DNA of 64,000 nt from Ichthyosporea sp. XGB-2017a (taxonomy: Eukaryota; Opisthokonta; Ichthyosporea). Below, in pieces: positions 1-10,050 of the stretch. The position numbers and the translations under genes are program-made. Each line of letters starts with the position of its first letter. Positions within the stretch are counted from its first letter, which is position 1. The DNA lies in assembly GCA_002811675.1 (NCBI GenBank), contig PDIM01000002.1, positions 86,303-150,302 of the forward strand. The letters run 5' to 3'. The notes beneath the pieces were generated by a model that worked only from the letters and a program-made list of their open reading frames with translations, had not been told where the DNA came from and did no database searches.

Positions 1-1362
1 GATTTCAACAACCAGGATTTCCTTACAGAAGCTATTCGCTGGGAATCTGCAAAAGGTAAAAATGTTCTTTTTATTAGCTGTCCTTATTCTTCAATGAATG
101 TGAACTACAAATTCCCCAAAGAGGCTGGCATAAACATGTACATCTTAGGACCTGAAGAGAGTTCCTTTTGCAAGGGGCTGGTTGAAGATGGATGGGCAGT
201 AGGACACATTGCTGCCGAGTTTGAAGATGCTCAGAACGTGTTGAATAAGTCTGTAAATGCAATCGAACAGTCTTCTGTTCGCTTTGATGGAATTTTCAGT
301 ATGCATGAAATTGCCATCCCTTTGGTAGCGCAGCTGTGCGAGCACTTTAGGCTTCCAAGCAATTCATTTCAAGCGGCAGAGGCAGCGCGCAATAAGTACA
401 GAACCCGTCTTTTGTGTTCAGAAAGTGGTATCGCAACCCCAAAGTTTTTCTTGCTAAAGGAAATGTCGCAAGCACAAGAGGCCACCCAAAGAGTTGGATT
501 TCCCGCAGTTCTGAAGCCTCAGCGGGGCGGAGGTTCATTTGGTGTTGTTAAGGTTGAAAATATAGAAGAAATAGAAGATCATTATTTAAAAAACAAAGCA
601 CTGATGGAGTCGTCTTTGTGCCTTAACTGGAACCCCGGGTGTGAAGATGGCGATATACTTGTGGAAGAGTATATGGAAGGCGATGAGTTTGATATTGACT
701 GTCTGTTTTGGGACGGAGAGTGTGTATTTGCCTCGGTATCCGACAACTGGCCTGTGCAGGAGCCATACTTTAACGAGACGGGGAGCAATTGCCCCAGTGA
801 CTTTCCAGAAGATGTTCAACGCTCATTGAAAAACTATGCAATTGACTGTGTCAAAGCTCTGGGGTTCAAGCAGGGTTGCTTTCATGTAGAGTGCAAAAAC
901 ACCCCAAGCGGACCGTTTTTGATTGAATGCAATCCTCGAATGGGCGGTGGAAGCTGCAATGAATACCAAGAAGATGTTTACGGGGTCAGTTTATTTGCCA
1001 ACTTTTTGTTATGTTCACTGGGAATTCCCATTAACCCCCCCAGGTCACCTCAGCCTTTGTTGTTTTCAGCCGACATGTCGATCAATGCTCCAAAAACAGG
1101 TTACATTAAGGATGCTGGATTTTTGAACCAATTTGAGAACGAGGAAGGTGTAGTCTGGACAAAGACTCTAGTAAAAAAGGGCCAACGCATAACAGGCCTT
1201 GACACGGGAATGCCTGAATGGGTAGGAGAAATTCGAACCAATGGGGCCACATGTGCCCAGGCAGTGCATCGCATTCATGACGTCATGAGCCAATTAGATA
1301 TACGCGTAAGCAGAGCTCCGTTGGAGGAAGACTCAGCAGACGATAAGGCGGAGGCCGCATGA
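1..1362 (+). CDS. Carnosine-synthase-like ATP-grasp ligase, 5' partial
   Basis: The reading frame is open from base 1, so the gene starts outside the window; 453 residues are visible. The ATP-grasp fold is clear. NKYRTR and FPAVLKPQRGGGSFGVV mark the ATP lid, followed by LVEEYMEGDEFDID and VSDNWP. FHVECKNTPSGPFLIECNPRMGGG-type metal and nucleotide residues (E, E, N, R) come next. The order and spacing resemble the C-terminal half of animal carnosine synthase (CARNS1), which joins beta-alanine to L-histidine using ATP. The true substrates here are unknown, because many related ligases join other amino or carboxylic acids. A first internal ATG at 94 is unlikely to be the start, since the frame upstream of it also looks coding. 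It converges on the NOMO gene with 12 bases between the stop codons. Confidence 0.8.
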   Translation, partial: DFNNQDFLTEAIRWESAKGKNVLFISCPYSSMNVNYKFPKEAGINMYILGPEESSFCKGLVEDGWAVGHIAAEFEDAQNVLNKSVNAIEQSSVRFDGIFSMHEIAIPLVAQLCEHFRLPSNSFQAAEAARNKYRTRLLCSESGIATPKFFLLKEMSQAQEATQRVGFPAVLKPQRGGGSFGVVKVENIEEIEDHYLKNKALMESSLCLNWNPGCEDGDILVEEYMEGDEFDIDCLFWDGECVFASVSDNWPVQEPYFNETGSNCPSDFPEDVQRSLKNYAIDCVKALGFKQGCFHVECKNTPSGPFLIECNPRMGGGSCNEYQEDVYGVSLFANFLLCSLGIPINPPRSPQPLLFSADMSINAPKTGYIKDAGFLNQFENEEGVVWTKTLVKKGQRITGLDTGMPEWVGEIRTNGATCAQAVHRIHDVMSQLDIRVSRAPLEEDSADDKAEAA

Positions 1363-1374
1363 GCTTTAAATTTT

Positions 1375-4300
1375 TCACCTGATAAAAGAGGATGGTTGGA
1401 CCCCAATAACAGAATGGTCTTCAAAATCACAGTTGTTGGGGTTACTGCTACCCAAAGTTCTTAACAGTTCCCAGGCAAATAAAAGAGAAAAAATGTACAA
1501 AGTTGACAGCACAAAGTAAATTTCTAGTTCAGTTTCAGCTTCCAAATCAACATCCTCTTTCACAACTTGCACGACAGAGTACACGAGCGTGAAGTGCACT
1601 CCATTTTTTCTAGAAGTTCGCGAAATCGTGTACTTTGATAACTCACTTTCTTCACATTGGTCCAAAGTTATTCCACTCAAATCGCGGCCACCATTCGTTA
1701 GCATGATTTCTCCGTAGCCATTTACAGGAATATTGAAGTCGACACCTGCCTGGCCATTCACAACAACCCGTACACATAGTTGGCTTGCAGGCCAAACCCT
1801 TGCAGACACAAGAACACCAGCAGTTTCCAAAACTAGAAAATCCAAGCCAATAACATCAAATTTGGGCTGCACTTCATAGCTTGGAGGATAGCAGAAAAAT
1901 GTATTTCCTTTGCAAACTTTTGGTCTTATTGTGTAGGTGCTCTTATTACCAAGCCCGCTCAGCTCATAGTTGCCAACGTTACTCACTTCAGCATCTTCGT
2001 GAAAGTTTTTAGAAATATCAGTCGATATTGCTTCAACAACAAGCTCTTCATTCGTAGGTGCTACATTTGTAAAAAAAAGAACGGATCCCTTGCAATTAAA
2101 TGAAATTTTGGATGCTTTAAATATAACGGCCTTTTCACTCATCCCTTCGATAGGTAAAAGTGATGAGTCGGGGGCAAAAACAAGTTCTTTGTGACTTGGT
2201 TTCACAAAGTATTCACATGGCAAGAGGTCTCGAAAATTGGCTCTACCCCCATCTCCAGTAACAATACTATTGCGCGTGTCCCCACAGCTAATCGAAATCA
2301 CGACACCTTGTACAGGCTCCCCTATTTCATTAACAACAACGACGGATATATTTGACAAACTAATTGCGTGAAACAGCCCTCTTTCCTCCCCTATTACAAA
2401 GTGGTATCCCGTTTTGCTAGCTTTCAAAATATGCTTTTCAGGATCACGAACAGGGCCCAGACTGTAAAGACCATCATCTTCAGTGACCGTTTCAAACATC
2501 ACACAGCCATTATAAAATGAGCTAACAATTACTCCAGGCAAAGGAGGACTGATGGATCCTGACAAGTAAACCTTTTCACTAGCATGAAAATCTAGCAGAG
2601 AATTTTGACAGCTGCGGTCACTTAGGTTATACACAAGGAAGTTTGGAGAAAAATCGAATCTTTCCGATACTGGCGTAAATGTCACACTTTTCAGATTCAG
2701 CTTTGATTTAAAGTCAGTCTGGTACACTATATCGTCAGAAGTCGCTAAAACAAAATCATCGGGGCCTATTATAGTTTCGAATGATACGGCGTCGGATACC
2801 TGAGTCCGCACTACCACACTCAAGTCTTCAATTTCTTCCCCAGCGTAAATCACAACTTTAACTACAACTTCAACTGCATTTAATGTCACATTTTTTGGTC
2901 GAGAAGTGTCATACAGAATATTTTCAGGATATACAAAGCACGACGTGGCAGTAATGTCATACACACCCCACTCTTTCAAACACAATTTGTTCATGCCGGC
3001 TTTAGTAGACACAGTGCCTTGGTACGATCCAATACGAAATGACAAACTCACGGGATGGGAAATATTTGCATTGAGAACATATCCAGCCTGTTCAAAATCA
3101 AGCACAACTGGCACTTCTTGCAATGCATGCTCTTTTCTCAAAGCTACAAGGCCACTCTTTCTACCCCAGCAAAGGAAGCTATCCATCATTGCCACTTTAT
3201 ACTTTGCGCCATACTTTATGTTGTGGAACCTGTATCTACATTCATTTCCAGAGCACGCCGTCACATTTACCATTGTAGTATAATTCTTGGACGACAAAAC
3301 CACGCCGGGAACCATTTCAAACGGAGTGCCCGATCGAAGTTTTATCATACCTTCAACTGTCCCAAGAGCTTCTTTGAACACGAGAGTGTGCGTTGGAACA
3401 TCCAATGTAACCGAAATCACTCGAGGCAAAAATATCAACCCACCTTCGTTTTCAGCCGAATCAATTGAGACATTGTACACCCCGTGTGGCCTAAAGAAAC
3501 AAAAAATACCCGTCCTTTCAGCACTATAAGTAGAATAGCTGGCAAAATTATGCTCAACGGGCCACACGGATATCTTCCTCCGCTTTGTCACATTTTCCGA
3601 ATACACTTTAATCGCACCACATGCTCGGATTTCAGCAGGCTGAAAAATGTTTACTATTGGAACAAGCATTTCTGTATCAAATATTTTGCTCTTAAACTTA
3701 TATTCACTAAATGTTGCCCTTAGTCGACCTTTTTTTCGAAGGCCCAAAAAGACAGAGTACTTTCCACTAGTATCGGTATATGCCGAGATGTCTGTACCTT
3801 CCACTTCCACTCTTGCACCTCTAACAGGTTTCCCGTGAGCATCTAAAACGTAACCTGAGCTATGGAATCCTACCACTTCAAAATTAATATTTTCAACTTC
3901 AGATGCTCCAACAGCCACGAGGTGCTTTTCTGGAGACACCACAAATTGGTGTTTTTCGTCTCGAACATAGTGGATAACATAGGAACCAACGGCTATCTCA
4001 GGGAAAGTGTACTTGCCACGCTCATCCGTTTCAGCACAGCACGAGGTGTTTTGATCATTAAAAGTCAGTTGCGTGCAAGTTGAGCCACAACGAGTTTGCT
4101 TGCCATCTTCACTTGTCAGATAAAGTGTTTGCCCAGGAACAGGATCTCCCAACAATTTGAACATTCCAAAAACAGGAAGCCCAGTTGTCTCAAAATCAAC
4201 ACGCACCAGTCCATTTCCATGGCCGACGTCACGCACAACAAAAGCAGGTTTGAAAGACCAACCCCCTCGAAAGGCGCGTACGGTGTATTGCCCAGCCGAA

Positions 4301-5025
4301 ACAGAATTGAAGTTGAATGCACCAGTCACCGAGCTATTAACTTCTTTTACCAGATCGCCCTTGCCATCAAGTAGAGAAATAATCACTGGCTTACCCAGGC
4401 CTCGTATGGACTCTGGCTCAAAAACCCTCCCCCCAATACGATATCCCATGAAATTAAATACGAGCTCACGGCCCATTCTGCAATCATCATTTTTTTGCGA
4501 TAAATCGACATGCACTTGATCTGGTTCGAAATCAAACTCTCCATTAGACAATATCTTTACAGAAAAACGACCTTTGCCAAAGATCGGCACATGAAAGTAC
4601 CCAGTTGGGGAGCACACAGTCTCGTATTTCATAATACTATCGCTTCCCACTGAAACATAAACCGCCACTTTAAGGCTTGAAAAATCAAACTTACTACCCT
4701 TCCCTTTCACAATAATCACACCCGCACACCCAAGAATATCCTCTTCGCTATTTATTGCCGTAATCTTAGGTCCCCCCCCCACATTTAAGTCGGCCCTCCC
4801 TGCTACTCCCGAAAGCTGTTTTTCCTGCTCAAAAATATAGTTTCTGTAATTGCTAATACAGCCATCAGAGGAACATGTACGTATTTTCCCATTTTCACTT
4901 GAAGAAGAACCCACCAAACCCGTCAATGCAATAAAAATCCATAGCACCCGCAGTAGGCGTCTAGTAGTTGTATGTGGGAAATGTGCTCCATCCATTGCCA
5001 ATCTGCACACTCTATTCCACCCCAT
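1375..5025 (-). CDS. NOMO: Nodal modulator (NOMO)-like ER membrane protein
   Basis: Single exon, 1216 residues; animal NOMO is about 1220. A hydrophobic signal peptide (RVLWIFIALTGLVG) lies near residue 25. It is followed by a long lumenal array of carboxypeptidase-regulatory/beta-sandwich repeats. The first repeat carries DILGCAG, YETVCSPTGYFHVP and FSVKI, as in NOMO/pM5. One C-terminal transmembrane helix (YFVLSTLYIFSLLFAW) precedes a short cytosolic tail. NOMO works with NCLN and TMEM147 at the ER translocon in multipass protein biogenesis. I chose the ATG at 5025 because its context (tcaccATGG) is strong and puts the signal peptide near the N-terminus. An in-frame ATG at 5187 would add 54 residues without homology. 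Confidence 0.85.
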   Translation of the reverse strand: MGWNRVCRLAMDGAHFPHTTTRRLLRVLWIFIALTGLVGSSSSENGKIRTCSSDGCISNYRNYIFEQEKQLSGVAGRADLNVGGGPKITAINSEEDILGCAGVIIVKGKGSKFDFSSLKVAVYVSVGSDSIMKYETVCSPTGYFHVPIFGKGRFSVKILSNGEFDFEPDQVHVDLSQKNDDCRMGRELVFNFMGYRIGGRVFEPESIRGLGKPVIISLLDGKGDLVKEVNSSVTGAFNFNSVSAGQYTVRAFRGGWSFKPAFVVRDVGHGNGLVRVDFETTGLPVFGMFKLLGDPVPGQTLYLTSEDGKQTRCGSTCTQLTFNDQNTSCCAETDERGKYTFPEIAVGSYVIHYVRDEKHQFVVSPEKHLVAVGASEVENINFEVVGFHSSGYVLDAHGKPVRGARVEVEGTDISAYTDTSGKYSVFLGLRKKGRLRATFSEYKFKSKIFDTEMLVPIVNIFQPAEIRACGAIKVYSENVTKRRKISVWPVEHNFASYSTYSAERTGIFCFFRPHGVYNVSIDSAENEGGLIFLPRVISVTLDVPTHTLVFKEALGTVEGMIKLRSGTPFEMVPGVVLSSKNYTTMVNVTACSGNECRYRFHNIKYGAKYKVAMMDSFLCWGRKSGLVALRKEHALQEVPVVLDFEQAGYVLNANISHPVSLSFRIGSYQGTVSTKAGMNKLCLKEWGVYDITATSCFVYPENILYDTSRPKNVTLNAVEVVVKVVIYAGEEIEDLSVVVRTQVSDAVSFETIIGPDDFVLATSDDIVYQTDFKSKLNLKSVTFTPVSERFDFSPNFLVYNLSDRSCQNSLLDFHASEKVYLSGSISPPLPGVIVSSFYNGCVMFETVTEDDGLYSLGPVRDPEKHILKASKTGYHFVIGEERGLFHAISLSNISVVVVNEIGEPVQGVVISISCGDTRNSIVTGDGGRANFRDLLPCEYFVKPSHKELVFAPDSSLLPIEGMSEKAVIFKASKISFNCKGSVLFFTNVAPTNEELVVEAISTDISKNFHEDAEVSNVGNYELSGLGNKSTYTIRPKVCKGNTFFCYPPSYEVQPKFDVIGLDFLVLETAGVLVSARVWPASQLCVRVVVNGQAGVDFNIPVNGYGEIMLTNGGRDLSGITLDQCEESELSKYTISRTSRKNGVHFTLVYSVVQVVKEDVDLEAETELEIYFVLSTLYIFSLLFAWELLRTLGSSNPNNCDFEDHSVIGVQPSSFIR

Positions 5026-5321
5026 GGTGACATTGATTATATCTGCTTGTTTGTTTCTTTGTGTACTTTCAGACAGTCCCATCCATAGCAGTGTCCATTC
5101 AGTGGCTTGTGAACAAGAGGGGCAGCGAGTGAATGGAGTGATTTGCTTCCCTGCCAGTGAAATGATTCCTTCTGGCTGTAGGTACATAGCTGATGACGAT
5201 GAATATGATCAGCTGGGAGAAGAATGACGGGGTGGATCGGGACCCTGGGAGGGTTATGACCAGCAGCGGGTATTGAGCAAGGGGTAGGGGAGTAGTGACA
5301 TGCAGCTGTATTATGGCAGGA

Positions 5322-5347
5322 GGGGGGGGGGGGGGGGGGGGGGGGGG
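5322..5347 (+). repeat. G26 homopolymer
   Basis: Twenty-six consecutive G residues, directly followed by TAC and TATATAAA. It lies about 300 bases upstream of the NOMO start, on the opposite strand. Such a run could form G-quadruplexes and its length is probably variable or uncertain in the assembly. Confidence 0.9.
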
Positions 5348-5350
5348 TAC

Positions 5351-5358
5351 TATATAAA
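5351..5358 (+). promoter_or_regulatory. TATA-box-like element beside the G26 run
   Basis: TATATAAA on the plus strand; the minus strand reads TTTATATA. It could serve NOMO on the minus strand, whose start is 326 bases away, or an unrecognised plus-strand transcript. Assigned by sequence only. Confidence 0.3.
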
Positions 5359-6449
5359 CACTGCATTGGTGTCCCTCGCGGAGATAGGATCCCTTTCTTG
5401 TGGCTGAATCTCTTCCTTCTCGGGCTGTGTTGGGTGGGGGGAGACGGATCTGTGTGTGTGATTAACTCAGACTTATTGGTGGACCATGTCTGTTCACAAC
5501 CCACTTGGACGTGTTCACCCGCCCTTGGAGTTGATCCTTATAGCTCCCGGGAGCAGGATTGTTGCCCTTCAAGGGTGAATGTTTGTAATATCACAAGCTC
5601 TGCCCTCCCTGCACTTGCTGTCTGGTTGATTGGCCACATTCTTAGAGAGACGTGTCCTTCTTTGGGCTCACTAAAGCAACTGGAACTTTCCCACGGCTTG
5701 GCATCTGGTGTCTTGTAAGAGCTGGTGCTTGAGCCAATCTAACCCTAAAGTCACTGACATTCTCAATCACTTCTAGTGGTTGTGGATTTGCTTCCTCTAT
5801 GCTTGTAGATGTAGCGCTTCACTGTGTTTCTGGCCGGTTTCCTGTGAAGTTATCAACCTCAAATGAAACCTGGCGAAATGGGAAGGTTCTAGTTGTCTTT
5901 AGTGGGCAGTTGAGCATATTTCTTTTGCACTTAGCTGGTCTTTATTGTTGTACTACATTGACCAAACTATTGTAATTTGTGTCCAATGATTGTCTGCCGC
6001 TGATGACGCTTAGGAGGAAACTTCTCAGTTGTAGCACGCACGCAGTCAACAAAGGTTAGCCTTGTACATTCGATGGAGATTTTAGTTTTGGCTTCAGTGT
6101 CAGTATTTCTGATAAAGAGAGCCGGTTATAGAGCGGAGATACGTGGCGTTCGACTTTGTAACTGAAGACTTTCCTCTCCTTACTCCCTCTTTCAGTTTTT
6201 TTTTTATCTTTCTATCTTTAATCAGCTGAGAGGAATTTTGTGGAGGAATTTGGCCTGCTGATTAGAGATATTTTCTTGTAACTGCTTGTTTGTTTCATTT
6301 ATAGTGCCCCTTCCCATCACTGTGCTACCGCCGAGATTAAGCTTAATGATGAAGCACCACAGTCCCCTGAAGCAGTAATGGTAGTCTGAGCAGACAAATA
6401 TCTGGTTATTTTTCCCACCATTAATGTACCATCTCACTTGCCCTATCTT

Positions 6450-6963
6450 TTAACCCTGGCTTCCTTTTTTTCTCTCGAGTATGTCTGCCAATTTTGCGTC
6501 GATTAAATTGCTAATATCCTCAGCGCTGACACTACCGGATTCGTAGTGAGCCTGCTTAATGAGGTAATTTATGTCCTTGTCGGGTTTTCCCTTGGCAATT
6601 GATGTCTCGCACAGACGGAGAACTTCAACTATTTCTTCCAAAGGACCCATCAACTTTAACCTATATTCTAACAAATATTTCACCAATACTTCAAAAACAC
6701 CCAGTCTTTGCGTAACTTCACATCCAGGTTGGCCATCAAGAGCAAGCTTCATGCCTATAGCTAGGGAATATCTTGCAATACGAGAATCACTTGCAATCCT
6801 CATCCTGTCCTTATGTGCTGTTTCACCTGTTGACTGCGCAGCCCACTTATCTTCTTGTCAGGTCCGCTCACTTTTGGTTGATTTTCCAGCACTCTTTCTG
6901 CTTTCTTTCAGCCTTTTTTTTCAGCTGTTCTCCTTCAGCCTTTCGTTTTGCATGTCTTCCCAT
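6450..6963 (-). CDS. Small basic protein of unknown family, two exons
   Basis: The 3' exon (6450-6804) is open and encodes SRIARYSLAIGMKLALDG followed by a helical region rich in Leu and Glu. A first exon (6872-6963) encodes MGRHAKRKAEGEQLKKK, highly basic. A GTGAGC donor and a GGACAG acceptor give a 67-nt intron (6805-6871). Removing it joins the frames exactly, giving 148 residues. Without it the start would be the ATG at 6803 (117 residues). No family recognised. Head-to-head with TFIIH p52, sharing a 332-bp promoter region. The intron model is inferred from phase and splice sites. Confidence 0.5.
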
Positions 6964-7295
6964 GTTGTTTAAATTTGAACAGAGTCTAATAGAGTCTGTC
7001 TTCAAATGAAGAAATAAACAAGCAGCAGCCAGGCACAAAAGTGTCCAGTAGAACGTAGCTGAGTGCTGGCTGATGATGCAGAATATTAGACCTCCTCCTC
7101 CCCTATACCCCTCCCTGCTGAGACGTGCAGCAGCTGATCATCGACTGGTGTGGACTGAAAATTATGAGAAACTGGAACAAACAGACGGCAGTCCTCAATG
7201 TTTGACAGTGGCTGTTGTTGATTTGTTGAAGGTCACGGGAGTGAGAGGGATCCCCTGTGCAGGCGAGCTGTTAGTTTTTGATTGGAACTGGAAGT
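6964..7295. promoter_or_regulatory. Divergent promoter region, unknown gene / TFIIH p52
   Basis: A 332-bp head-to-head region. It holds a CAGCTG palindrome (7131-7136) and a C-rich stretch (cctcctcctcccctataccc) near 7091. No other feature seen. Confidence 0.4.
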
Positions 7296-8687
7296 ATGAC
7301 CGTCAATATACCAGCAAAACCAAAGTATCTCTATGATTATCTATTAAAGCTTCCCAGTGCCGCTTTTGAGAAATTGTATAGGGACCAATCAGCTTGTCTA
7401 GCAGTTTACAGATCTCTCAGTCCCATTACACAGCAGCTGGTGATTAGACTGCTCTATGTGACAGATGCGGTCTCTTCTTCTGTTTTTAAGTCTTGGGTGA
7501 GCGCTGATTTTAGGGAAAGTCTCCCAGGGGAACTAAAGCGTCTGTGCGCTTTGAATGTATGTAAGAAATTTTCACAGCGGAACCCGCAGACAAATAAGAA
7601 GTTTTCAAGCTATCAGATTACGGAAACCTTTGCCAGGGGATTAAAAACGTGTTTGTTTGGGAGCACAGAGGGGGTTGATAGGGGGATTAGAAAAGAGAAT
7701 AGGGACAAAAGAGCCCCCTCCTTGGGTGATCTTGAAGTATATACAAAGAAAAAATGGGAAAGCATTTTGCATTTTCTAGTTGGCTCCCAGAAAGAGGCAA
7801 CACCGGGTGTAAAGTATGTTTTGGATGCGTGCAACTTGCGCAAGCCAGATGGGATCACAAGTGAAGGGTTTCAATTTCTGTTGGAAGATTTGAGTACTCA
7901 ACTATGGGAATTTATGTTTTCGTACTTGGAAACGTGTGAGGGGAGAGGCTTGGACATTGTTGAAGTAATATCATTTTTGTTTCATGTGGGGTATGCGAAG
8001 CTGGGGCGATGCTTTCCTGTTGAAAATTTGTCTGCAACAGAGCAAGTTTTATTACAGGATTTATTCGAGTTCGGACTGGTATATAGACGAAAAGCTTCGT
8101 CCCGTTGGTATTACTCTACAAAGTTGGCCTACAGCCTTGTGTGTCCTCATCAGGATACATATTCATTTGATTCAAATTCTGAAAGGGGCTATATTGTCGT
8201 GGAAACAAATTATAGGATATATGCATATACAAATTCGGCCTTGTCTATTGCATTACTGGGTTTGTTTGTTGACTTGACATGTAGATTTCCAAACTTGGCG
8301 GTGGGTATCGTGACTAGGGAGAGTGTGAATGAAGCTCTTGCAAATGGTATTTCAGCGGATCAAATTATAAAATTTTTGATGAAAAACGCGCATCCTCAGC
8401 TAAAAAACCAAACTCCAGTAATTCCAGGAGCTTTGACCGATCAGATCTTCTTATGGGAAATGGAGAGAAATCGACTTCATAGAACCCCAGCATATTTGTA
8501 CGATTCTTTTAACAGTTTGGAAAGTTTTCGAGTTCTTCGGGAGTATGCAAGAGAGATTGGTGTTCTTTTGTGGTCTAGTGAGGAGATAATGAGTTTATGT
8601 GTGACGAAAGAAGGCCATGATCCGGTAAAGAAACATTGGAAAAAGATGGAGGAGGCTTCATTAAAACGAGCAATGGAAGCAAACTAA
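7296..8687 (+). CDS. GTF2H4: TFIIH core subunit p52 / Tfb2
   Basis: 463 residues, single exon, matching the usual length of GTF2H4/Tfb2. The N-terminus (YLYDYLLKLPSAAFEKLY) and the SLSPITQQLVIRLLYV segment are characteristic. VFKSW and LPGELKRLCALNV follow, and the C-terminal part (NAHPQLKNQTPVIPGALTDQIFLWEMERNRL) is the XPB-contacting region. In the family this subunit anchors and stimulates the XPB ATPase in TFIIH, which opens promoters and repair bubbles. The start is the ATG at 7296; an upstream in-frame TTG is not used. The C-terminus is basic and helical, as in the p8-binding domain. It converges with NAF1, 178 bases between stops. Confidence 0.9.
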   Translation: MTVNIPAKPKYLYDYLLKLPSAAFEKLYRDQSACLAVYRSLSPITQQLVIRLLYVTDAVSSSVFKSWVSADFRESLPGELKRLCALNVCKKFSQRNPQTNKKFSSYQITETFARGLKTCLFGSTEGVDRGIRKENRDKRAPSLGDLEVYTKKKWESILHFLVGSQKEATPGVKYVLDACNLRKPDGITSEGFQFLLEDLSTQLWEFMFSYLETCEGRGLDIVEVISFLFHVGYAKLGRCFPVENLSATEQVLLQDLFEFGLVYRRKASSRWYYSTKLAYSLVCPHQDTYSFDSNSERGYIVVETNYRIYAYTNSALSIALLGLFVDLTCRFPNLAVGIVTRESVNEALANGISADQIIKFLMKNAHPQLKNQTPVIPGALTDQIFLWEMERNRLHRTPAYLYDSFNSLESFRVLREYAREIGVLLWSSEEIMSLCVTKEGHDPVKKHWKKMEEASLKRAMEAN

Positions 8688-8865
8688 CCAAACGCAAAAG
8701 CACAATAAACAGTTTTTGTTGATTTTTGTGAACAGTTAAAGCTGATCGATGACATGTTTTTTTACTACCCATACATTTTGTTGAAGTTATAATGAAGGAA
8801 AAGCACTTTATTGTTGCACTTCAAAACTGTGCTCTAATAAATATCTATACAAAAGAGATGTTTGT

Positions 8866-10050
8866 TTAGTGTAATGCGGGTGGTTCGTCAAAAAAAGTAG
8901 CAGCTTCCACAGTAGGTACATTATCCAAGGTTTGCTCTTGATTCCCATTGCTGTCGATTCCCTCCATAGACATTTTCGAGGAATCGTTTGTTCCTTCCTC
9001 TTTAACGGCTGTTTGCAAAACTGCCTCCGCGTCCTCAATGTCCTCAACCTCCTCCTCCGACTCTTCCATCTTTGCATTGAGCCTCTCCTGAACCTCTTCC
9101 ACCCTGGTTGCAGCCTCAGGTTCTGGCCTAGCCAAAGGTGTATATCCTTCAGAGACAGGCCCAACTGTAATGTCATTTCCGTAAATATCCTTGCTACAAT
9201 TTGCAGCGTCTACAGGTTTTTCGTTCGTCATTATAAACGACGTATTGGTCAGCTTATCCCCCCGAGTTTGCTTATTTTTCTTCTTATTTTTTGGTTTCCT
9301 TTTGGACATTCTTTCTTCTTCGTCATCCGAATAATCCAAGACATTTTCAGGTGGCTCTTCATCATTTTTCCATGATGCATCAGATCCCTTGATTTTCTGC
9401 AAAGCTTGGGTGTGAACAAAACTAGTCAGGTGCTCCTCTTGAGGGGCTACGTATAACTTTGTTCCTGTACTTATTCCCATTTCTTTGCACTCCTTTTCGC
9501 TCACCCGCACAACATAAAATGGGCAGGCAACCTGACCAAAGACATCAAAAATTTTTCCAAAAGGAGTTCTATCCCCCATCCATAGCACTGTATCCAAATC
9601 ATATGGCATGAGCCCAGGGCTGGATTGAATGCAAGCAAGCCCGTCCAGAATGCTTACGATTGTTCCCACAAATGACAATTCTGCACCATCTTTAAGGGAC
9701 AGACTTAGCTTTTCGACAGGAGGCAACTCTTCTGGAAGGACTTCATTGGCTGATTTTAGAGGGCCACAGTCCTCTTCTTCAAACTCGTCCCGTTCATATA
9801 GACCAATAATATCACCAATACCAGCATCAGAATCCTCATCATCTTCACTGTCTGAAGACACCTCGGAAACCTCACTGTCTGACATATCAGACACGTCACT
9901 TCCATCACTTCTATATCCTTGCAAGCTCATCATACACGAAGCCAATTTACGAACGTGCTCTTCATTAGGAATCACCGTTTCTTTCTTCTCTTCCACACTG
10001 GCTACACTACCAGGCAGAGCTTGAGGAGTATTATCATCTACAGAAGTCAT
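8866..10050 (-). CDS. NAF1: H/ACA snoRNP assembly factor NAF1
   Basis: 394 residues. An acidic, Ser-rich N-terminus (SDVSDMSDSEVSEVSSDSEDDEDSD-type run near residues 51-75) precedes a Gar1/Naf1 beta-barrel core at about 108-230. Core motifs are FVGTIVSILDGLACIQ, LDTVLWMGDRTPFGKIFDVFGQV and PFYVVRV. A basic KRKPKNKKKNK patch and an acidic tail follow. NAF1 escorts dyskerin, NHP2 and NOP10 on nascent H/ACA RNAs and is later replaced by GAR1. The start is the ATG at 10050; the open frame continues upstream only through non-ATG hydrophobic codons. A CACGTG box lies at 10213-10218 upstream. Confidence 0.85.
   Translation of the reverse strand: MTSVDDNTPQALPGSVASVEEKKETVIPNEEHVRKLASCMMSLQGYRSDGSDVSDMSDSEVSEVSSDSEDDEDSDAGIGDIIGLYERDEFEEEDCGPLKSANEVLPEELPPVEKLSLSLKDGAELSFVGTIVSILDGLACIQSSPGLMPYDLDTVLWMGDRTPFGKIFDVFGQVACPFYVVRVSEKECKEMGISTGTKLYVAPQEEHLTSFVHTQALQKIKGSDASWKNDEEPPENVLDYSDDEEERMSKRKPKNKKKNKQTRGDKLTNTSFIMTNEKPVDAANCSKDIYGNDITVGPVSEGYTPLARPEPEAATRVEEVQERLNAKMEESEEEVEDIEDAEAVLQTAVKEEGTNDSSKMSMEGIDSNGNQEQTLDNVPTVEAATFFDEPPALH

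Larger units (their letters stand above)
5026..6449. other. Intergenic stretch with no recognised gene
   Basis: About 1.4 kb between the NOMO start and a small unknown gene. It holds a G26 run, a TATATAAA box right after it (5351-5358), CAGCTG at 5210-5215 and a TAACCCTAA word near 5730. Open frames here start at non-ATG codons and have no family features. I see no tRNA, snRNA or convincing SRP RNA. It probably holds the NOMO promoter; an unrecognised non-coding RNA cannot be excluded. Confidence 0.5.

Noticed and set aside
5025-5187. Longer N-terminus for NOMO from the ATG at 5187
   Set aside because: It adds 54 residues with no homology and buries the signal peptide; the ATG at 5025 has a better context and gives the expected length.
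5530-5600. Possible SRP RNA-like CCCGGGAGC and GTTGCC words
   Set aside because: The conserved helix 8 GGAAAC/GGAGCAGG core is missing, so the likeness is chance.
5398-5718. 106-codon open frame with a signal-peptide-like start after the TATA box
   Set aside because: It begins with TTG and has no ATG in frame near the start and no family features.
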